From the NCBI GenBank assembly GCA_963849365.1, contig CAWKHA010000001.1, positions 868,001-932,000 on the forward strand: 64,000 bases of DNA. Reading direction: 5' to 3'. Positions 63,171 through 64,000 of this stretch are shown piece by piece (position 1 is the first letter of the stretch; every line of letters starts with the position of its first letter). Position numbers and translations under genes: made by a program. Below the pieces are notes generated by a model. It made no database searches. It worked only from the letters and a program-made list of their open reading frames with translations, and was not told the DNA's origin. This DNA comes from CAVQCJ01 sp963849365. GTDB taxonomy: Bacteria > Actinomycetota > Actinomycetes > Prado026.

Positions 63171-64000
63171 GTGGCTCCCACCATCCAGGTGGAGGCTCCC
63201 GCGCCTCAGGCGGCGCGGGAGCCGTCGACCCGGCGGCACACGTGGCGCTACGTCGGCAGCAAGTGCCTGGCGTCGCTCGCCAGCCTGTTCTTCGTCGCGA
63301 TCTTCAACTTCTTCCTCTTCCGGGTGCTGCCCGGCGACCCGGCGAAGATGCTGACGCGCAACCATGCCGTACCACCCGAGCAGATCGCCAGGCTGCGCCA
63401 GCAGATGGGGATCAACGACCCGCTCTTCGAGCAGTTCCGCAAGTACGTGTGGGGCCTGCTGCACTTCGACATGGGGCCGGTGTCCTTCAAGTTCAGGCAG
63501 CCGGTCGGCACCGTGATCATGGACCGGATCTGGCCCACCGTCCTGCTGGTCGGCATCTCTACGATCCTGTGCACCATCGTGGGCCTCTGGCTGGGCATCC
63601 ACTCGGCTTGGCGACGGGACAGCCTGTTCGACCGGGTGAGCACCGGGACCACCTTGACGCTGTACGCGATGCCCGAGTTCTGGCTGGGCATGATCCTCAT
63701 CCTGGTGCTCGCGACCGGGTTCGGCCCGATCCCCGGCATCTTCCCGACGAGCGGTCTCATCACGCCAGGGGTCGACCCGTGGTCGGTCAAGGGCATCCTC
63801 GACGTCGCATACCACCTGACCCTGCCCGTGATCACGCTGACACTGGCGTACCTCGCCGAGTACTCGCTCGTCATGCGGTCGTCGCTGCTCGACGAGATGG
63901 GCGAGGACTACCTGGTGACGGCGCGGGCCAAGGGGCTGCGTGACTCCGAGGTCCGCAAGCGGCACGCGGTGCCCAACGCGTTGCTGCCGTCGTTCACGCT
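63171..64000 (+). CDS. ABC transporter permease (DppB/OppB type), partial
   Basis: The first 276 codons of a permease that continues beyond the window. An N-terminal cytoplasmic segment (about residues 1-30) precedes the first helix (ASLASLFFVAIFNFFLF). GDPAKMLTRNHAVPPEQI and the later RARAKGLRDSEVRKRHAVPNAL, the EAA-like loop that contacts the ATPase, are typical of DppB/OppB. The start is GTG at 63171. It pairs with the upstream binding protein for peptide uptake. Confidence 0.93.
   Translation, partial: MAPTIQVEAPAPQAAREPSTRRHTWRYVGSKCLASLASLFFVAIFNFFLFRVLPGDPAKMLTRNHAVPPEQIARLRQQMGINDPLFEQFRKYVWGLLHFDMGPVSFKFRQPVGTVIMDRIWPTVLLVGISTILCTIVGLWLGIHSAWRRDSLFDRVSTGTTLTLYAMPEFWLGMILILVLATGFGPIPGIFPTSGLITPGVDPWSVKGILDVAYHLTLPVITLTLAYLAEYSLVMRSSLLDEMGEDYLVTARAKGLRDSEVRKRHAVPNALLPSFT

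Overview
The window comes from the chromosome of a high-GC actinomycete (class Actinomycetes; I cannot fix the order or genus). The evidence is the very high G+C, frequent GTG starts and gene order. From about 28.4 to 51.2 kb runs the standard actinomycete block: argS, lysA, hom, thrC, thrB, rho, rpmE, prfA, prmC, a Sua5-type gene, a low-molecular-weight phosphatase gene, glyA, a wecA-like gene, then the complete F1Fo ATP synthase operon. NucS, a MurA with Asp in place of the catalytic Cys, and a probable F420-dependent reductase agree with this.

Layout. 0-0.9 kb: one hypothetical ORF, two perfect palindromes and remnants of a small Cys-rich gene and an HNH (13E12/DUF222-type) gene. 0.9-8 kb: short-chain dehydrogenase, alpha/beta hydrolase, DedA protein, zinc-ribbon-like protein, a methyltransferase-rhodanese fusion, a tandemly duplicated 3-hydroxyacyl-CoA dehydrogenase and a divergent aldehyde dehydrogenase. 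8-19.3 kb: an AAC(2')-family acetyltransferase, an AspT/YidE-type transporter, a GMC oxidoreductase, nucS, an ABC-2 exporter, the B12-dependent mutase meaA, a STAS protein, murA and a PduO-type adenosyltransferase that makes the cofactor meaA needs. 19.3-28.3 kb: an accessory stretch of small, unrelated and partly broken genes between the adenosyltransferase and atpC. 28.4-51.6 kb: the conserved block above and a single-domain response regulator. 51.7 kb: tRNA-Arg(CCG), divergent from argS. 51.8-53.7 kb: a large orphan DUF4157 (eCIS-core) protein with a metallopeptidase-like motif, nonapeptide repeats and a nuclease-like region. 53.8-61.1 kb: manA, a carotenoid-desaturase-like oxidoreductase, a SnoaL-like protein, the two CoA-transferase subunits, a DUF3052 protein and an S9 peptidase. 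61.3-64 kb: a peptide/nickel-type ABC substrate-binding protein and the start of its permease.

Working together: the threonine/lysine genes, translation factors (prfA with its methylase prmC, rpmE, argS, tRNA-Arg) and ATP synthase form the housekeeping core. meaA, the adenosyltransferase, the duplicated hydroxyacyl-CoA dehydrogenase, the CoA-transferase and the dehydrogenases suggest acyl-CoA metabolism. The AAC(2') homologue and the Asp-type MurA predict intrinsic aminoglycoside and fosfomycin tolerance. At least eleven genes have a TANNNT hexamer 6-7 bases before the start codon, so leaderless transcription looks common and helps decide starts.

The best candidate for something undescribed is the orphan DUF4157 protein beside tRNA-Arg. 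The 16-bp perfect inverted repeat between prfA and rpmE, the leaderless-promoter pattern and the small-protein cluster at 22-23.5 kb also merit attention.
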